From Acidobacteriota bacterium (GTDB lineage Bacteria > Acidobacteriota > Thermoanaerobaculia > Multivoradales > JAHEKO01): 37,314 nt of DNA. Numbering within the stretch: the first letter of the stretch is position 1; every line of letters starts with the position of its first letter. The notes beneath the pieces were generated by a model. The model was not told the DNA's origin. It saw nothing but the letters and a program-made list of their open reading frames with translations, and searched no databases. The position numbers and the translations under genes were made by a program. This document shows positions 21,265 to 30,803 of the stretch, one piece after another. The stretch spans positions 1 to 37,314 of the forward strand of contig JAOTWP010000025.1 of NCBI GenBank assembly GCA_029862975.1, written 5' to 3'.

Positions 21265-21442
21265 GCTCACGGCTCGAGGCCACGGCGCCCCCGCCCCTCC
21301 CGCTCACCAGCGAGGCCGGGGCGGGGGCTTCCCGTTTCCCCTCGGGCCCTGGACCCCCGCCGGCCAGCGAGGCTCGACAGGACGTTGCGCTCGAGCTCGC
21401 CGACCGGGAAGGAAAGCCCGGGCTCCGGCGCCGGCCGCCGCT

Positions 21443-22648
21443 TCAGCCCTCGCTGGTCATGAGGAACAGGGGGCGCTTCTCGAAGCTGCGGTAGTGGGGG
21501 CGCAGCCGGTCGACGTTGTAGTGCTTCGCGACGTCCACCACCTTCTTGGTCGAGGTCACGACGTCGATGGGCATGTTGTCGTAGCGCCCGTTGCGCAGCA
21601 CCACCAGCCGGCCGTACTTGCCGTCCATCAGGAGATCGAGGGCGAGGTTGCCGTAGGCCATGGGCACGATCGAATCGAGCGCGTCCGGGTCGCCCGAGCG
21701 CACCAGGTACCCGAGCTTCTGGGTCACGGTGTCGATCTTCTTGCCCTTGTTGTAGGCCGGAGCCAGAGCCTTCAGCCGCTCCGAGACCTGCTCGCCGATG
21801 CCCCCCAGCTTGGCGTGGCCGTAGGCGTCTCGCGCCTCGTCCGCGAAGACCATCTCGCCGCCCTCGAACCTGGCGCCCTCGGAGACGAGCAGCACCGAGT
21901 AGCGGCTGGGATTGCGCCAGCGATCCGCGACGAGCAGCTCGGCGAGCCGCTCGAGCGTGAAGACGTGCTCGGGGATGACGCAGCGGTTGGCGGCTCCCGC
22001 CATGGTGGGCAGCATGGCCGTGAAGCCCGCGTAGCGGCCGAACACCTCGAGCACGAGGAAGCGCTCGTGCGAGCCCGCCGACGTGCGCAGCCGGTTCGTC
22101 ATCTCGATGGTCCGGGTGACGCAGGTGGAAAACCCGATGCAGTAGTCGGTGCCCGGGACGTCGTTGTCCATCGTCTTGGGAATGGCGACCACCTTCACCC
22201 CCTCCCGGTGGAGCCGCACGCCGTAGCTCAAGGTGTCGTCGCCGCCGATCGGAATCAGGTAGTCGATGCCCAGGAAGTCGAGGTTGGCGAGCACCTCGGC
22301 GGTCAGGTCGTTCGTCTCCTCGCGGTAGCGATCCTCGAGGTGGGCGGGGACCTCGGCCCGCCGCACCTTGCCGGGGTGGGTGCGCGACGAGTGCAGAAAG
22401 GTGCCGCCGGTGCGACCCGCCCGGTTCACGGCCTCTTCGGTAAGCACCTGCAGGCAGTCCGAGTTGTCGGCCTCCGGGTCCCGCACCAGCTCGACGAGGC
22501 CGGCCCAGCCGCGGCGGATGCCGAGCACCCGGTAGCCCTCGGCCAGGGCCTCGATGGTCACCGCCCGGATGGCCGGGTTGAGCCCCGGCACGTCGCCGCC
22601 ACCGGTCAAGATGCCGATGACGCCGCGGGTCTTGCCGACCTCCGCCAT
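21443..22648 (-). CDS. 6-phosphofructokinase, probably PPi-dependent type
   Basis: 401 aa; ILTGGGDVPGLN, IGGDDTLSYG and PKTMDNDV. Asp after GGD and Lys before TMDND are typical of PPi-PFKs. Confidence 0.92.
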   Translation of the reverse strand: MAEVGKTRGVIGILTGGGDVPGLNPAIRAVTIEALAEGYRVLGIRRGWAGLVELVRDPEADNSDCLQVLTEEAVNRAGRTGGTFLHSSRTHPGKVRRAEVPAHLEDRYREETNDLTAEVLANLDFLGIDYLIPIGGDDTLSYGVRLHREGVKVVAIPKTMDNDVPGTDYCIGFSTCVTRTIEMTNRLRTSAGSHERFLVLEVFGRYAGFTAMLPTMAGAANRCVIPEHVFTLERLAELLVADRWRNPSRYSVLLVSEGARFEGGEMVFADEARDAYGHAKLGGIGEQVSERLKALAPAYNKGKKIDTVTQKLGYLVRSGDPDALDSIVPMAYGNLALDLLMDGKYGRLVVLRNGRYDNMPIDVVTSTKKVVDVAKHYNVDRLRPHYRSFEKRPLFLMTSEG

Positions 22649-22655
22649 CGCCCTG

Positions 22656-23663
22656 CTAAGCGCCGAAGGCGGCCAGCCGACCGATCAGGTCGACGACCCG
22701 GTTCGAGTAGCCCCACTCGTTGTCGTACCACGAGACGACCCGCGCGAAGCCGTCGCCGCGCGACGCCGTCGAGAGGGAATCGAAGATCGAGGAGTGGGGA
22801 TTGCCGATGATGTCGCTCGACACCAGGGGATCCTGCGAGTACTCGACGACCGCCTGCATGGGCCCCTCCGCGGCTCGCCGCACCGCGTCGTTGATCTCCG
22901 CGGCCGTCGGCTTCTTCTCGAGCCGGCAGACGAAGTCGACGATCGAGCCGTCGGGGACGGGCACCCGCATGGCCATCCCGTCGAGCCGCCCGGCGAGCCG
23001 CGGCAGGACCTTGCCCACGGCGCGGGCCGCGCCGGTCGACGTCGGGATGATGTTGTCGGCCGCCGCCCGGCTGCGCCGGATCGACTTGTGCGGCACGTCC
23101 GCCAGGCGCTGATCGTTGGTGTAGGCGTGCACCGTGGTCAGGAACCCCTCCTGGATGCCGAAGGCGTCGTCGAGGATCTTGGCGAGCGGCGCCAGGCAGT
23201 TGGTGGTGCAGGAGGCGTTGGAGACGATCCGGTGGGCGGGCTCGAGCTCGTGGTCGTTGACCCCCAGGACGGCCATGAAGTCCACCTCGTCTTTCGGCGG
23301 CACCGTGAGGACGACCCGCCGGGCGCCGGCCGCCAGGTGCTTCTCGAGCGGCTCCCGGGTCCGGAAGACGCCCGTCGACTCGACGACGACGTCGACCCCG
23401 AGCTCCTTCCACGGCAGGCGCGCGGGGTCGCGCTCGTCGGTCATGGCGACCCGGTCGCCGCCGACGTGCATGACGTCGCCGTCGATCCTCACTTCCTTGT
23501 CGAAGCGCCCCATCACCGTGTCGTAGCGCAGCAGGTACGCGAGCTGCTCGTTGTCGAAGAGGTCGTTGACCGCGACGACCTCGAGGTCCTCCCGGTCGCT
23601 GAGAATCCGGAAGACGCTGCGCCCGATGCGGCCGAACCCGTTGATCCCGACCCGCGCGCCCAT
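22656..23663 (-). CDS. gap: Type I glyceraldehyde-3-phosphate dehydrogenase
   Basis: Start MGARVGINGFGRIGRSVFRIL inside ORF 22656..24728; SNASCTTNCLAP, TTVHAYTNDQ, SWYDNEWGYSNR. Confidence 0.96.
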   Translation of the reverse strand: MGARVGINGFGRIGRSVFRILSDREDLEVVAVNDLFDNEQLAYLLRYDTVMGRFDKEVRIDGDVMHVGGDRVAMTDERDPARLPWKELGVDVVVESTGVFRTREPLEKHLAAGARRVVLTVPPKDEVDFMAVLGVNDHELEPAHRIVSNASCTTNCLAPLAKILDDAFGIQEGFLTTVHAYTNDQRLADVPHKSIRRSRAAADNIIPTSTGAARAVGKVLPRLAGRLDGMAMRVPVPDGSIVDFVCRLEKKPTAAEINDAVRRAAEGPMQAVVEYSQDPLVSSDIIGNPHSSIFDSLSTASRGDGFARVVSWYDNEWGYSNRVVDLIGRLAAFGA

Positions 23664-24676
23664 CACGCGGCCTCCCGCTCTTCGATGGCGATGAACCGGC
23701 GGATCAGATCGACCACCCGGTGCGCGTAGCCCCAGCCGTTGTCGTACCAGGAAAGGGTCTTCGACACGCGGTCGCCCAGGATCATCGTCGCCTGGGAGTC
23801 GAAGGTGCTCGAGTAGCTGCTGCGCACGATGTCGCTCGAGACGATGGGATCGTCCTCGTAGTGGAGGATGCCCTGCCAGTCGCTCGACGCGGCCGTGCGC
23901 ACCACCTCGTTGACGGCGAACTGCGTCACCGGCTGCTCGTGCCAGCAGACCAGATCGACCACCGAGCCGTTGGCCACGGGCACGTTGATGGCGCCGCCGG
24001 AGATCCGTCCGGCGAGCTCGGGGAGAAGCTCCTCGACGACGTGCGCCGCGTTCGTCGCCTGGGGAATGATGTTCTCGGCGGCGGCGCGGCCGCGCCGCGG
24101 GTCTTCGGAGGGCACGTCCGCCAGCCGCTGCTGGTTGGTGTAGGCGTGGACGGTGCTCAGGAAAGCGCGCTCGATCCCGAACGCGTCGCTCAGGATCTTG
24201 ACGATCGGCGCCGCGCAGTGCGCCGTGCAGGAGGCGTTGGAGATGATCCGGTGCTGGGGACCGAGCTGGTCGTCGTTGACGCCCATCACCACGGTGAGAT
24301 CGGGCGGGTCCTTGGGCGGCGCGCAGAGGATCACCCGCCTCGCGCCGCGCTCCAGATGCTGCTCGAGCTCCTCGCGGGTGCGCTCCCGGCCCGCCGCCTC
24401 GACGACCAGGTCGACGCCCAGGTCGGCCCAGGGGGCGTTGCTCGGCGCGCCGAAGGAGGTCATCGGGATCCGGCGGCCGGCGACATAGAGATGGCCGTCG
24501 CGGATGCTGAGCTCGTCGGGGAACGGGCCGAGGATGGTGTCGAAGCGGATCAGGTACTCGATCGTCGCGTGGTCCGCGATCTCGTCGATGGCGACGATCT
24601 CGATGTCGCGGTTCTTGTAGAGGATCCGGAAGAGGTTCCTGCCGATCCTGCCGATTCCCATCAATCCTATTCGCAT
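23663..24676 (-). CDS. Divergent second GAPDH/erythrose-4-phosphate dehydrogenase family paralogue
   Basis: 337 aa; SNASCTAHCAAP, STVHAYTNQQ, SWYDNGWGYAHR; tandem to gap with TGATG overlap; altered MGIGRIGR and AIDEIAD near the cofactor site. Confidence 0.92.
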   Translation of the reverse strand: MRIGLMGIGRIGRNLFRILYKNRDIEIVAIDEIADHATIEYLIRFDTILGPFPDELSIRDGHLYVAGRRIPMTSFGAPSNAPWADLGVDLVVEAAGRERTREELEQHLERGARRVILCAPPKDPPDLTVVMGVNDDQLGPQHRIISNASCTAHCAAPIVKILSDAFGIERAFLSTVHAYTNQQRLADVPSEDPRRGRAAAENIIPQATNAAHVVEELLPELAGRISGGAINVPVANGSVVDLVCWHEQPVTQFAVNEVVRTAASSDWQGILHYEDDPIVSSDIVRSSYSSTFDSQATMILGDRVSKTLSWYDNGWGYAHRVVDLIRRFIAIEEREAA

Positions 24677-24790
24677 CGGTCTCGTGCCTCACTCGCTGAC
24701 GTCCGCGGCCGGGGGGAGCGCGGAGCATCCACTAAATCGGTTTACTTCTAGCCCCTTCATGCTCCCACGTACGCGCCGCGGCGTCAAGAA

Positions 24791-25649
24791 TCAGGCCCGG
24801 GGCGGCTCGCCGTGCGACACCGCCGGCCCCGGGTACTCGGGAAGGAAGAGGGTGCAGCGGGCGCCCGCCGCCGCGTCCGCCCGGCGCTCGATCGTCCCGC
24901 CGTGCGCCCCGGCCACGCCTTCGGCGAACGCGCGCGCCAGAGCCTGGAGGTCGGGCTCCGCAGGAGGGTCGTAGCGGTCGTAGCCGCCTTCGCGGATCTC
25001 CTCGGCCGCGTCCCCGCCGTCGTGGGCGACCGCCAGCCTGGCGTGGCCCGCCGGGACCCCGTCGTGCGCTCCGGAGCCGCGCAGCTCGATGCGCACGCTG
25101 CCGCCGCGCGGGACGGCATGGGCGGCGTCCAGACCGAGGCCGACGACCAGCTGGTAGAGCTGGTTGGCGTCGCCGCGAACGGCGACGGCCGACTCGCCGA
25201 GGTCGAGCTCGAGCCGCGTCGACGCCGGCAGGGAGGCGCGCAGGAAAGCGCCGGCCTCCGCCACGGCCTGCCGCAGGTCGAACGGCGCGCTCTCCGGCGC
25301 CCGGTCGCGGCCGAACGACGAGAGGCCCGAGACCAGGACGGCGGCCCGGCGGGCCGCCTCGAGCACCTGGTCCAGGTGCTCCGCCGCGCTCGAGTCGCCC
25401 TCCAGGCCGCTCTTGGCGAGCTCCGTGTAGCCGACGATCGTCAGCAGGATGTTGTTGAAGTGGTGGGCGATCCCGCCGGCCATCCGGCCGAGCGTCTCCA
25501 CCCGCTGGCGGTGCTGGAGCCGGAGCGCCCGCGCCTCGCTCTCGGCCGAGCCGCCCTCGGCGGCGAGCGTCGACGGGGGGTCGGCGTCGCCGATGAGGCC
25601 CGGTGCGTTCTGCGATGGATCTGGTCCCACGGCCCGCGATGTTCGCATA
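24791..25649 (-). CDS. Histidine kinase-like protein with degenerate catalytic domain
   Basis: Start at MRTSRAVGPDPSQNAPG; LGRMAGGIAHHFNNILLTIVGYTELA H-box; N-box and G1/G2 region poorly conserved. Confidence 0.78.
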
Positions 25650-25755
25650 CACCCGTCGCGCCATTCCAGAGGGCCGGCGGCGGCGACGTGGCGGCGGCGC
25701 TCCGGGCCGCCGCCGAGGCGATGCCCTTCCGGGGCCGGGCGGCGCCTCTTCCGCC

Positions 25756-26175
25756 TCAGAGACCGCTGCCGGCGAGGAGCACCAGGTCGAGACCCGGGAT
25801 GTCCTCGAAGTCCTTCCGATTCCGAGTCAGCAAGGACAGTCCGTGCTGGACCGCTTGACTGGCCATCCACAGATCATGGACACGGAACTCATGCCCGCGA
25901 CCCATCGCCGCCAGCTCCGCCGCCAATCGGCCGAAGATCTCTCCCGTCGTGTCGTCGATGAGGAGGACGGGGCTCCGCCGCAGTCGGCCGAGACCTACGA
26001 GCCGCTTCTGTTTGAGGCCCGGGGCAGCGGCTCGTTGAGCACCGAACTCGAGCTCGGCGATGGTCACGGGAGAGAGGAAAACCGGCTCGGAGCCGGTTAC
26101 CGCTGCCACCTCCGCCGGCGTCAGCCGCCCACGTTCCACGTCGACCCAGATCGACGTGTCGATCAGGAATCCCAC
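25756..26175 (-). CDS. vapC: PIN-domain toxin, VapC family
   Basis: GTG start; VGFLIDTSIWVDVERGRLTP...TIAELEFGAQRA...VHDLWMASQAVQHGLSLLTRNRKDFEDIPGLDLV is PIN/VapC-like with conserved acidic residues. Confidence 0.88.
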   Translation of the reverse strand: MGFLIDTSIWVDVERGRLTPAEVAAVTGSEPVFLSPVTIAELEFGAQRAAAPGLKQKRLVGLGRLRRSPVLLIDDTTGEIFGRLAAELAAMGRGHEFRVHDLWMASQAVQHGLSLLTRNRKDFEDIPGLDLVLLAGSGL

Positions 26176-26429
26176 GGATTTCGCAGCTCGTCCAACCGCA
26201 ACCCTTCCCGGTCGCGAGAGTCCCGAACCCAGTCGGCGCCGGCGTCCTCGGAAAGCACCCGGTACAGATCGCCCATGGCCTCCTCCGCCGTCTGATGTGC
26301 CGGGCCGGGAACGATGCGGGCGATCTGGTGCTGATTGCGCCACACCAGATGCTCCTCTCTCTGGAACTCGACCCGGTCCAGCACCTCCCGCAGGTTGCGG
26401 GCCAGCTCCGTGGCGGTGACCTGTCTCAT
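26163..26429 (-). CDS. Phd/YefM-type antitoxin
   Basis: MRQVTATELARNLREVLDRVEFQREEHLVWRNQHQIARIVPG; overlaps the toxin start, same strand. Confidence 0.87.
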   Translation of the reverse strand: MRQVTATELARNLREVLDRVEFQREEHLVWRNQHQIARIVPGPAHQTAEEAMGDLYRVLSEDAGADWVRDSRDREGLRLDELRNPWDS

Positions 26430-26530
26430 GGCTCGTCTTCCTCGACCGGCCTCGGCGGTCGATCTGATTTTATGTATTGTGTTGGCTGCCCCCTGGGAAG
26501 TCAAGGGCGTAAGGGCCGGCCGCGGCGGGG

Positions 26531-27427
26531 TCAGTCCTCGCCGGGCCTCGCGCCCGCGCCCAGCGCCGCGACCACCGGCGGGTCGAGGTGGAGATCGAGC
26601 TGCGGGAAGGCGATCGTCACTCCGGCCTCCTTGAGCGCCCACCAGACGGCCTCGTGCAGCTCGTTGCGGTAGGACTGCATCCGCCACGGATCGCAGATCC
26701 AGACGGAGGTCTCGAAGACGACGGCCGAGTCGCCGAACTCCTTGAGCAGCACCCGCGGCGCCGGCTCCGCCTCGCGCCACGCCAGGTCCTTCGCCGCGCC
26801 CTCGAGGACCTGCCGTACGAGCCGGAGGTCGGCGCCGTAGACGACTCCGACCACGGCCCGCAGCCGGTAGAGCGAGTCCTCGAACGTGAAGTTCTTCACC
26901 GTCGTCGAGACCAGGAGCGAGTTCGGGATGATGATGTCCTCCTCGTCGAGAGTGCGGGCGACCGTGGCGCGAATCCCCATGTCGCGCACCTGCACCATGC
27001 TGCCTTCGACCTCGAGGACGTCGCCCGGCTTGATGACCCGCTCGAGCAGGAGGATCACCCCGGAGACGAAGTTCTGCGAGATGTTCTGCATGGCGAAGCC
27101 GATGGCGACCGCGAAGACCGCCCCGGCGGCGAAGAGCGCCGTGAGATCGATTCCCACGTTGTGGGTCGCGATCCCGAGGCCGATCAGGAGCACCAGGTAG
27201 CGCGCCAGGCGCGAGGCCACGGCGGCGGTGCCCTCGTCGCTCTGCCCCCTCGCCGCGAAGGCCCGGGCGACCCCGCGGCGCACCCAGCCGGCGACGACGA
27301 AGGTCAAGGCCACGATGAGCGCGAAGGTCAGCAACGCGACCAGCGTCACCGTCGCGCCGCCGACGTCGAAGAGCGACACGTCGAGGACGCCGAGCTGTCC
27401 CCTCACCTTCTCGAGCTGCTGGTCCAC
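26531..27427 (-). CDS. MscS-family mechanosensitive channel
   Basis: 298 aa; several TM helices, VAIGFAMQNISQNFVSGVILLLERVIKPGDVLEVEG, IIIPNSLLVS. Confidence 0.94.
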   Translation of the reverse strand: MDQQLEKVRGQLGVLDVSLFDVGGATVTLVALLTFALIVALTFVVAGWVRRGVARAFAARGQSDEGTAAVASRLARYLVLLIGLGIATHNVGIDLTALFAAGAVFAVAIGFAMQNISQNFVSGVILLLERVIKPGDVLEVEGSMVQVRDMGIRATVARTLDEEDIIIPNSLLVSTTVKNFTFEDSLYRLRAVVGVVYGADLRLVRQVLEGAAKDLAWREAEPAPRVLLKEFGDSAVVFETSVWICDPWRMQSYRNELHEAVWWALKEAGVTIAFPQLDLHLDPPVVAALGAGARPGED

Positions 27428-27500
27428 CGCACCCTCTCGGAATCCGGTGACAGGATACCCGCTTCCGCCGCCGGGCGTCGACGATCGGGCGATTGTCCGA

Positions 27501-27509
27501 TGCTAGAAT
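27501..27509 (+). promoter_or_regulatory. Possible extended -10 promoter element
   Basis: TGCTAGAAT upstream of the 27567 CDS; no convincing -35. Confidence 0.3.
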
Positions 27510-27566
27510 CCCCGCCGTTCCGCCACCAGCAGGTCTCGAGATCTCCCCGGCCGAGGAGGGCAGCAG

Positions 27567-28679
27567 ATGCTCCACCAGCGATCGTTTCTCGTTCTCATGT
27601 CCTTCGCGCTCGCGCTCGCCGCCGCCGGCCCGCGCGCCGCGGAGCTCGCGGCGGCGGCGCCGGCGCCGCTGCTCCTGATCCTCGATGCCTCGGGCTCGAT
27701 GTGGGGGCAGATCGAGGGCGAGAACAAGATCGTCATCGCGCGGCGGGTGCTCGCCGGGCTGGTCGACGGACTCGACGACGGCGCGGAGGTCGGGGTCATC
27801 GCCTACGGCCACCGGCGCGAGGGCGACTGCGACGACATCGAGACCGTGGTGACGATGGGGCCGCTCGACAAGGCGGCCGTCAAGTCGACGGTGAGCGGCC
27901 TCGAGCCGAAGGGCAAGACGCCGATCACGAGATCGGTCGAGACCGCCTTCGACTCGCTCGCCGCACGGCCGGGCGGAGCCACCGTCATCCTCGTTTGCGA
28001 CGGCCTCGAGACCTGCGGCGGCGACCCCTGCGCCGCCGTGCGCGCCGCCAAGGAGCGCGGCATCGACTTCCGGCTCCACGTCATCGGCTTCGACGTCGCC
28101 GGCGAGGACGTGTCGCAGCTCGAATGCGCCGCGCAGGCCGGCGACGGCCTCTTCCTGAGCGCCGAGAACGCCGCCGAGCTGGCGGGCGCCCTCGACCGGG
28201 CCGTGGCGCTGGCGCCGGCCGTGCCGGCCGGCCGGCTGTCCGTTCGCGCCGTCGCCGACGGCGAGCTCCAGGACGCCGCGTCAACGGTTCGCCTGACGAG
28301 CGGCACCTACGAGGTCGCGGTCCACTCGGTCGAGATCTCCGGCCGGCCGTCGGCGTCGCTGGGCGAGGTCACCATCCAGCCCGGCGGCAGCGCCGCGGTG
28401 GATCACGACTGGCAGTCCGGCACGCTCGAGATCGGCGCGGCCCGCGGCGGCGAGCTGGTGGATGCCACCCTCGGCATCGTCAGCATCGCCACCGGCGAGG
28501 CCGCGGCCCAAGGGCGCACCTACACGAGCGCGAGCTCGAACCCCAAGACCTTCATCCTCCTGCCGGGCGACTACCGAGTTACCGTCCAGGAGATCCGCGG
28601 CGAGCGTCGCACGATCGAGGTCAAGGTCGTCTCCGGCCAGAGCGTGCAGCACATGGTGGATCCGTCCGGCGGAGGGTAA
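27567..28679 (+). CDS. Secreted VWA-domain protein
   Basis: 370 aa; signal peptide, LLLILDASGSMWGQIEGENKIVIARRVL (MIDAS DxSGS), VILVCDGLETCGGDPC. Confidence 0.92.
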   Translation: MLHQRSFLVLMSFALALAAAGPRAAELAAAAPAPLLLILDASGSMWGQIEGENKIVIARRVLAGLVDGLDDGAEVGVIAYGHRREGDCDDIETVVTMGPLDKAAVKSTVSGLEPKGKTPITRSVETAFDSLAARPGGATVILVCDGLETCGGDPCAAVRAAKERGIDFRLHVIGFDVAGEDVSQLECAAQAGDGLFLSAENAAELAGALDRAVALAPAVPAGRLSVRAVADGELQDAASTVRLTSGTYEVAVHSVEISGRPSASLGEVTIQPGGSAAVDHDWQSGTLEIGAARGGELVDATLGIVSIATGEAAAQGRTYTSASSNPKTFILLPGDYRVTVQEIRGERRTIEVKVVSGQSVQHMVDPSGGG

Positions 28680-28818
28680 CGGCGTCCGACCATGCGTCGC
28701 GCCGGCTCTCGCCGGGGGTGACTCTACGGCAGCGCTCTCGGCCAGGCCGCGTCGCCGGCCCGGTCGGTGAAGAGCCACTCGAGGCTCGCGCGCGATGCCC
28801 GCCGCCTGTGGGGCTAGC

Positions 28819-30138
28819 CTACGCCGGCACGCGCTCCCTCACCCGGCGCAGGCTCGCGAGGACGGCGTCGGCGAGGCGGTCGATCTCGGCCTCGCCCATG
28901 GGGGTCGAGAGGGTTCCGGTGCCGGTGTGGATGAGCACGATCCCTTCGTCGTAAAGGCCGTTGACGAAGAGCTCGAGGGCCTTCGACTCCGTCGCGGTGA
29001 GTACCGAGGACCGGTAGTCGCGTGGCGCGACGGCGCGCAGGTGGATGCGGAAGAGCGAGCCGGCGCCGGTGACGCTGGCCGGCACGCCGGACGCGGCGAT
29101 CGCTTCCTCGAGGCGCGCGCGCGCGAGACGACCGAGGCGGTTCAGCCGCGCCACCGCCTCGGCGTCGAAGAGCCGCATCGCCGCCTGGCCCGCGGCCAGC
29201 GTCAGCGGGTTGGCCGAGAAGGTCCCCGAATGCGGCAGCCGCGGCGGCGCGCCGCTTTGCGACGAGAACACCGACATCACCTCGTCCCGCCCGGCCACCG
29301 CGCCCACGGGCAGTCCGCCGCCGATGATCTTGCCCATGGCGGTCAGGTCCGGCGTCACCCCGTAGCGCTCCTGCATGCCGCCCACCTCGATGCGGAGCGT
29401 TATGACCTCGTCGAAGACCAGCAGGACGCCGTGGCTCGCCGTCCAGTCGCGCAGCGCCTCGACGAACGAACGCTCGGCGGGCACCAGCCCGAGGCGGTGG
29501 GGCATCGGGTCGAGCAGCACGCAGCCGATCTCGTCGCGGTGCTCGTCCAAGACGTCGACCGCGGCCCCGAGGTCGTTGAACGGCAGGACCACGACGTCCT
29601 GCGGCACCGCGGGCGGCGTGCCCGCGGCCAGCGCCACCGAGGACGGTCGGCCGGGAGGGCCCCACAGGTGGGGCGGCGGCGCCTGGCTGACCTCGGCGTA
29701 GTCGTAGCCGCCGTGGTAGCTACCCTCGACCTTGGCTATCCGACTGCGGCCGGTGAACGCTCGCGCCGCCTTGAGCGCGGCCATGACGGCCTCGGTGCCG
29801 GAGTTGACGAAGCGCATCTTGTGGAACGACGACGGCGAGCGTCCGCACAGGTGGCGCGCGTATTGGATCTCGATCTCCGTCGCCAGGGTGAACGCCGTGC
29901 CCCGCCTCACCTGCTCGCTCACCGCCGCCACGATCGCCGGATGGGCATGTCCGTGGATCAGCGCCGCCATGTTGTTGGCGAAATCGAGGCGCTCGACGCC
30001 GTCGACGTCGACGACCCGGCAGCCACGTCCTTCGCTCACGTAGAGCGGGTAGGGGCGGCGCAGCAGCGTGTTGCGGCTGACGCCGCCGGCCAGGACCTCC
30101 TGCGCCTGCCGGAAGAGCTCGGCGCTGCGCTCGCTCAT
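28819..30138 (-). CDS. Class-III PLP aminotransferase, glutamate-1-semialdehyde aminomutase-like
   Basis: Start MSERSAELFRQAQEVLAGGVSRNTLLRRPYPLYVSEG; LLVFDEVITLRIEVGG, TAMGKIIGGGLPVGAVAGR (PLP Lys), HSGTFSANPLTLAAG. Confidence 0.92.
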   Translation of the reverse strand: MSERSAELFRQAQEVLAGGVSRNTLLRRPYPLYVSEGRGCRVVDVDGVERLDFANNMAALIHGHAHPAIVAAVSEQVRRGTAFTLATEIEIQYARHLCGRSPSSFHKMRFVNSGTEAVMAALKAARAFTGRSRIAKVEGSYHGGYDYAEVSQAPPPHLWGPPGRPSSVALAAGTPPAVPQDVVVLPFNDLGAAVDVLDEHRDEIGCVLLDPMPHRLGLVPAERSFVEALRDWTASHGVLLVFDEVITLRIEVGGMQERYGVTPDLTAMGKIIGGGLPVGAVAGRDEVMSVFSSQSGAPPRLPHSGTFSANPLTLAAGQAAMRLFDAEAVARLNRLGRLARARLEEAIAASGVPASVTGAGSLFRIHLRAVAPRDYRSSVLTATESKALELFVNGLYDEGIVLIHTGTGTLSTPMGEAEIDRLADAVLASLRRVRERVPA

Positions 30139-30803
30139 CGACGTCCCCCTTCGCGCGCTGCTCGCAGCGGGGCGGCGGTCTTTTCGATCACCTCTTCCAG
30201 CTCGACGCCCGGCGCGAGCTCCCGCAGCTCGAGGCCGTCGAGCGTCACGTCGATCACCGCGAGGTCGGTGTAGATCGACGAGACCACGCCGCGGCCGGTG
30301 AGCGGGTAGCTGCACTCCGCGATGATCTTGGGCTCGGCGTCCTTGGTGACGTGGCTGGTCAGAACGAAGATCGCACCCACGCCCGCGACCAGGTCCATCG
30401 CGCCGCCGACCGCGGGAATCGCGTCGGGCGCTCCGGTCGACCAGTTCGCGAGATCGCCGGCCGCAGACACCTGCATGGCCCCGAGGACGCAGACGTCGAT
30501 GTGGCCGCCGCGGATCATGGCGAAGCTGTCCGCGTGGTGAAAGAAGGAGGCGCCGGGCAGCGCAGTCACCGGCCTCTTGCCGGCGTTGATGAGCTCCGGG
30601 TCCTCGCGGCCCGGCGGCGGCGGCGGTCCCATGCCGAGAAGTCCGTTCTCCGTGTGGTAGATGAACACCCGCCCCTCGGGGACGTAGCGCGCCACCAGCT
30701 CCGGGATGCCGATGCCCAGGTTGACGTACGCGCCGTCCGGGATGTCGAGCGCCGCCCGCGCGGCGATTCCCTCGCGGCTCCAGCCCTTCTTCTCGCGGCT
30801 CAC
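30135..30803 (-). CDS. 3-oxoacid CoA-transferase subunit B
   Basis: 222 aa; VNLGIGIPELVARYVP, HTENGLLGMGP with catalytic Glu; ATGA overlap with the next CDS. Confidence 0.94.
   Translation of the reverse strand: MSREKKGWSREGIAARAALDIPDGAYVNLGIGIPELVARYVPEGRVFIYHTENGLLGMGPPPPPGREDPELINAGKRPVTALPGASFFHHADSFAMIRGGHIDVCVLGAMQVSAAGDLANWSTGAPDAIPAVGGAMDLVAGVGAIFVLTSHVTKDAEPKIIAECSYPLTGRGVVSSIYTDLAVIDVTLDGLELRELAPGVELEEVIEKTAAPLRAAREGGRR

Noticed and set aside
24733-24744. TAAA-TCGG-TTTA small palindrome upstream of the GAPDH operon
   Set aside because: Short arms (4 bp); too weak to call an operator without comparative data.
26163-28079. 638-aa minus-strand ORF
   Set aside because: Only its C-terminal 88 aa (the antitoxin) is real; the rest overlaps MscS and VWA genes in other frames.
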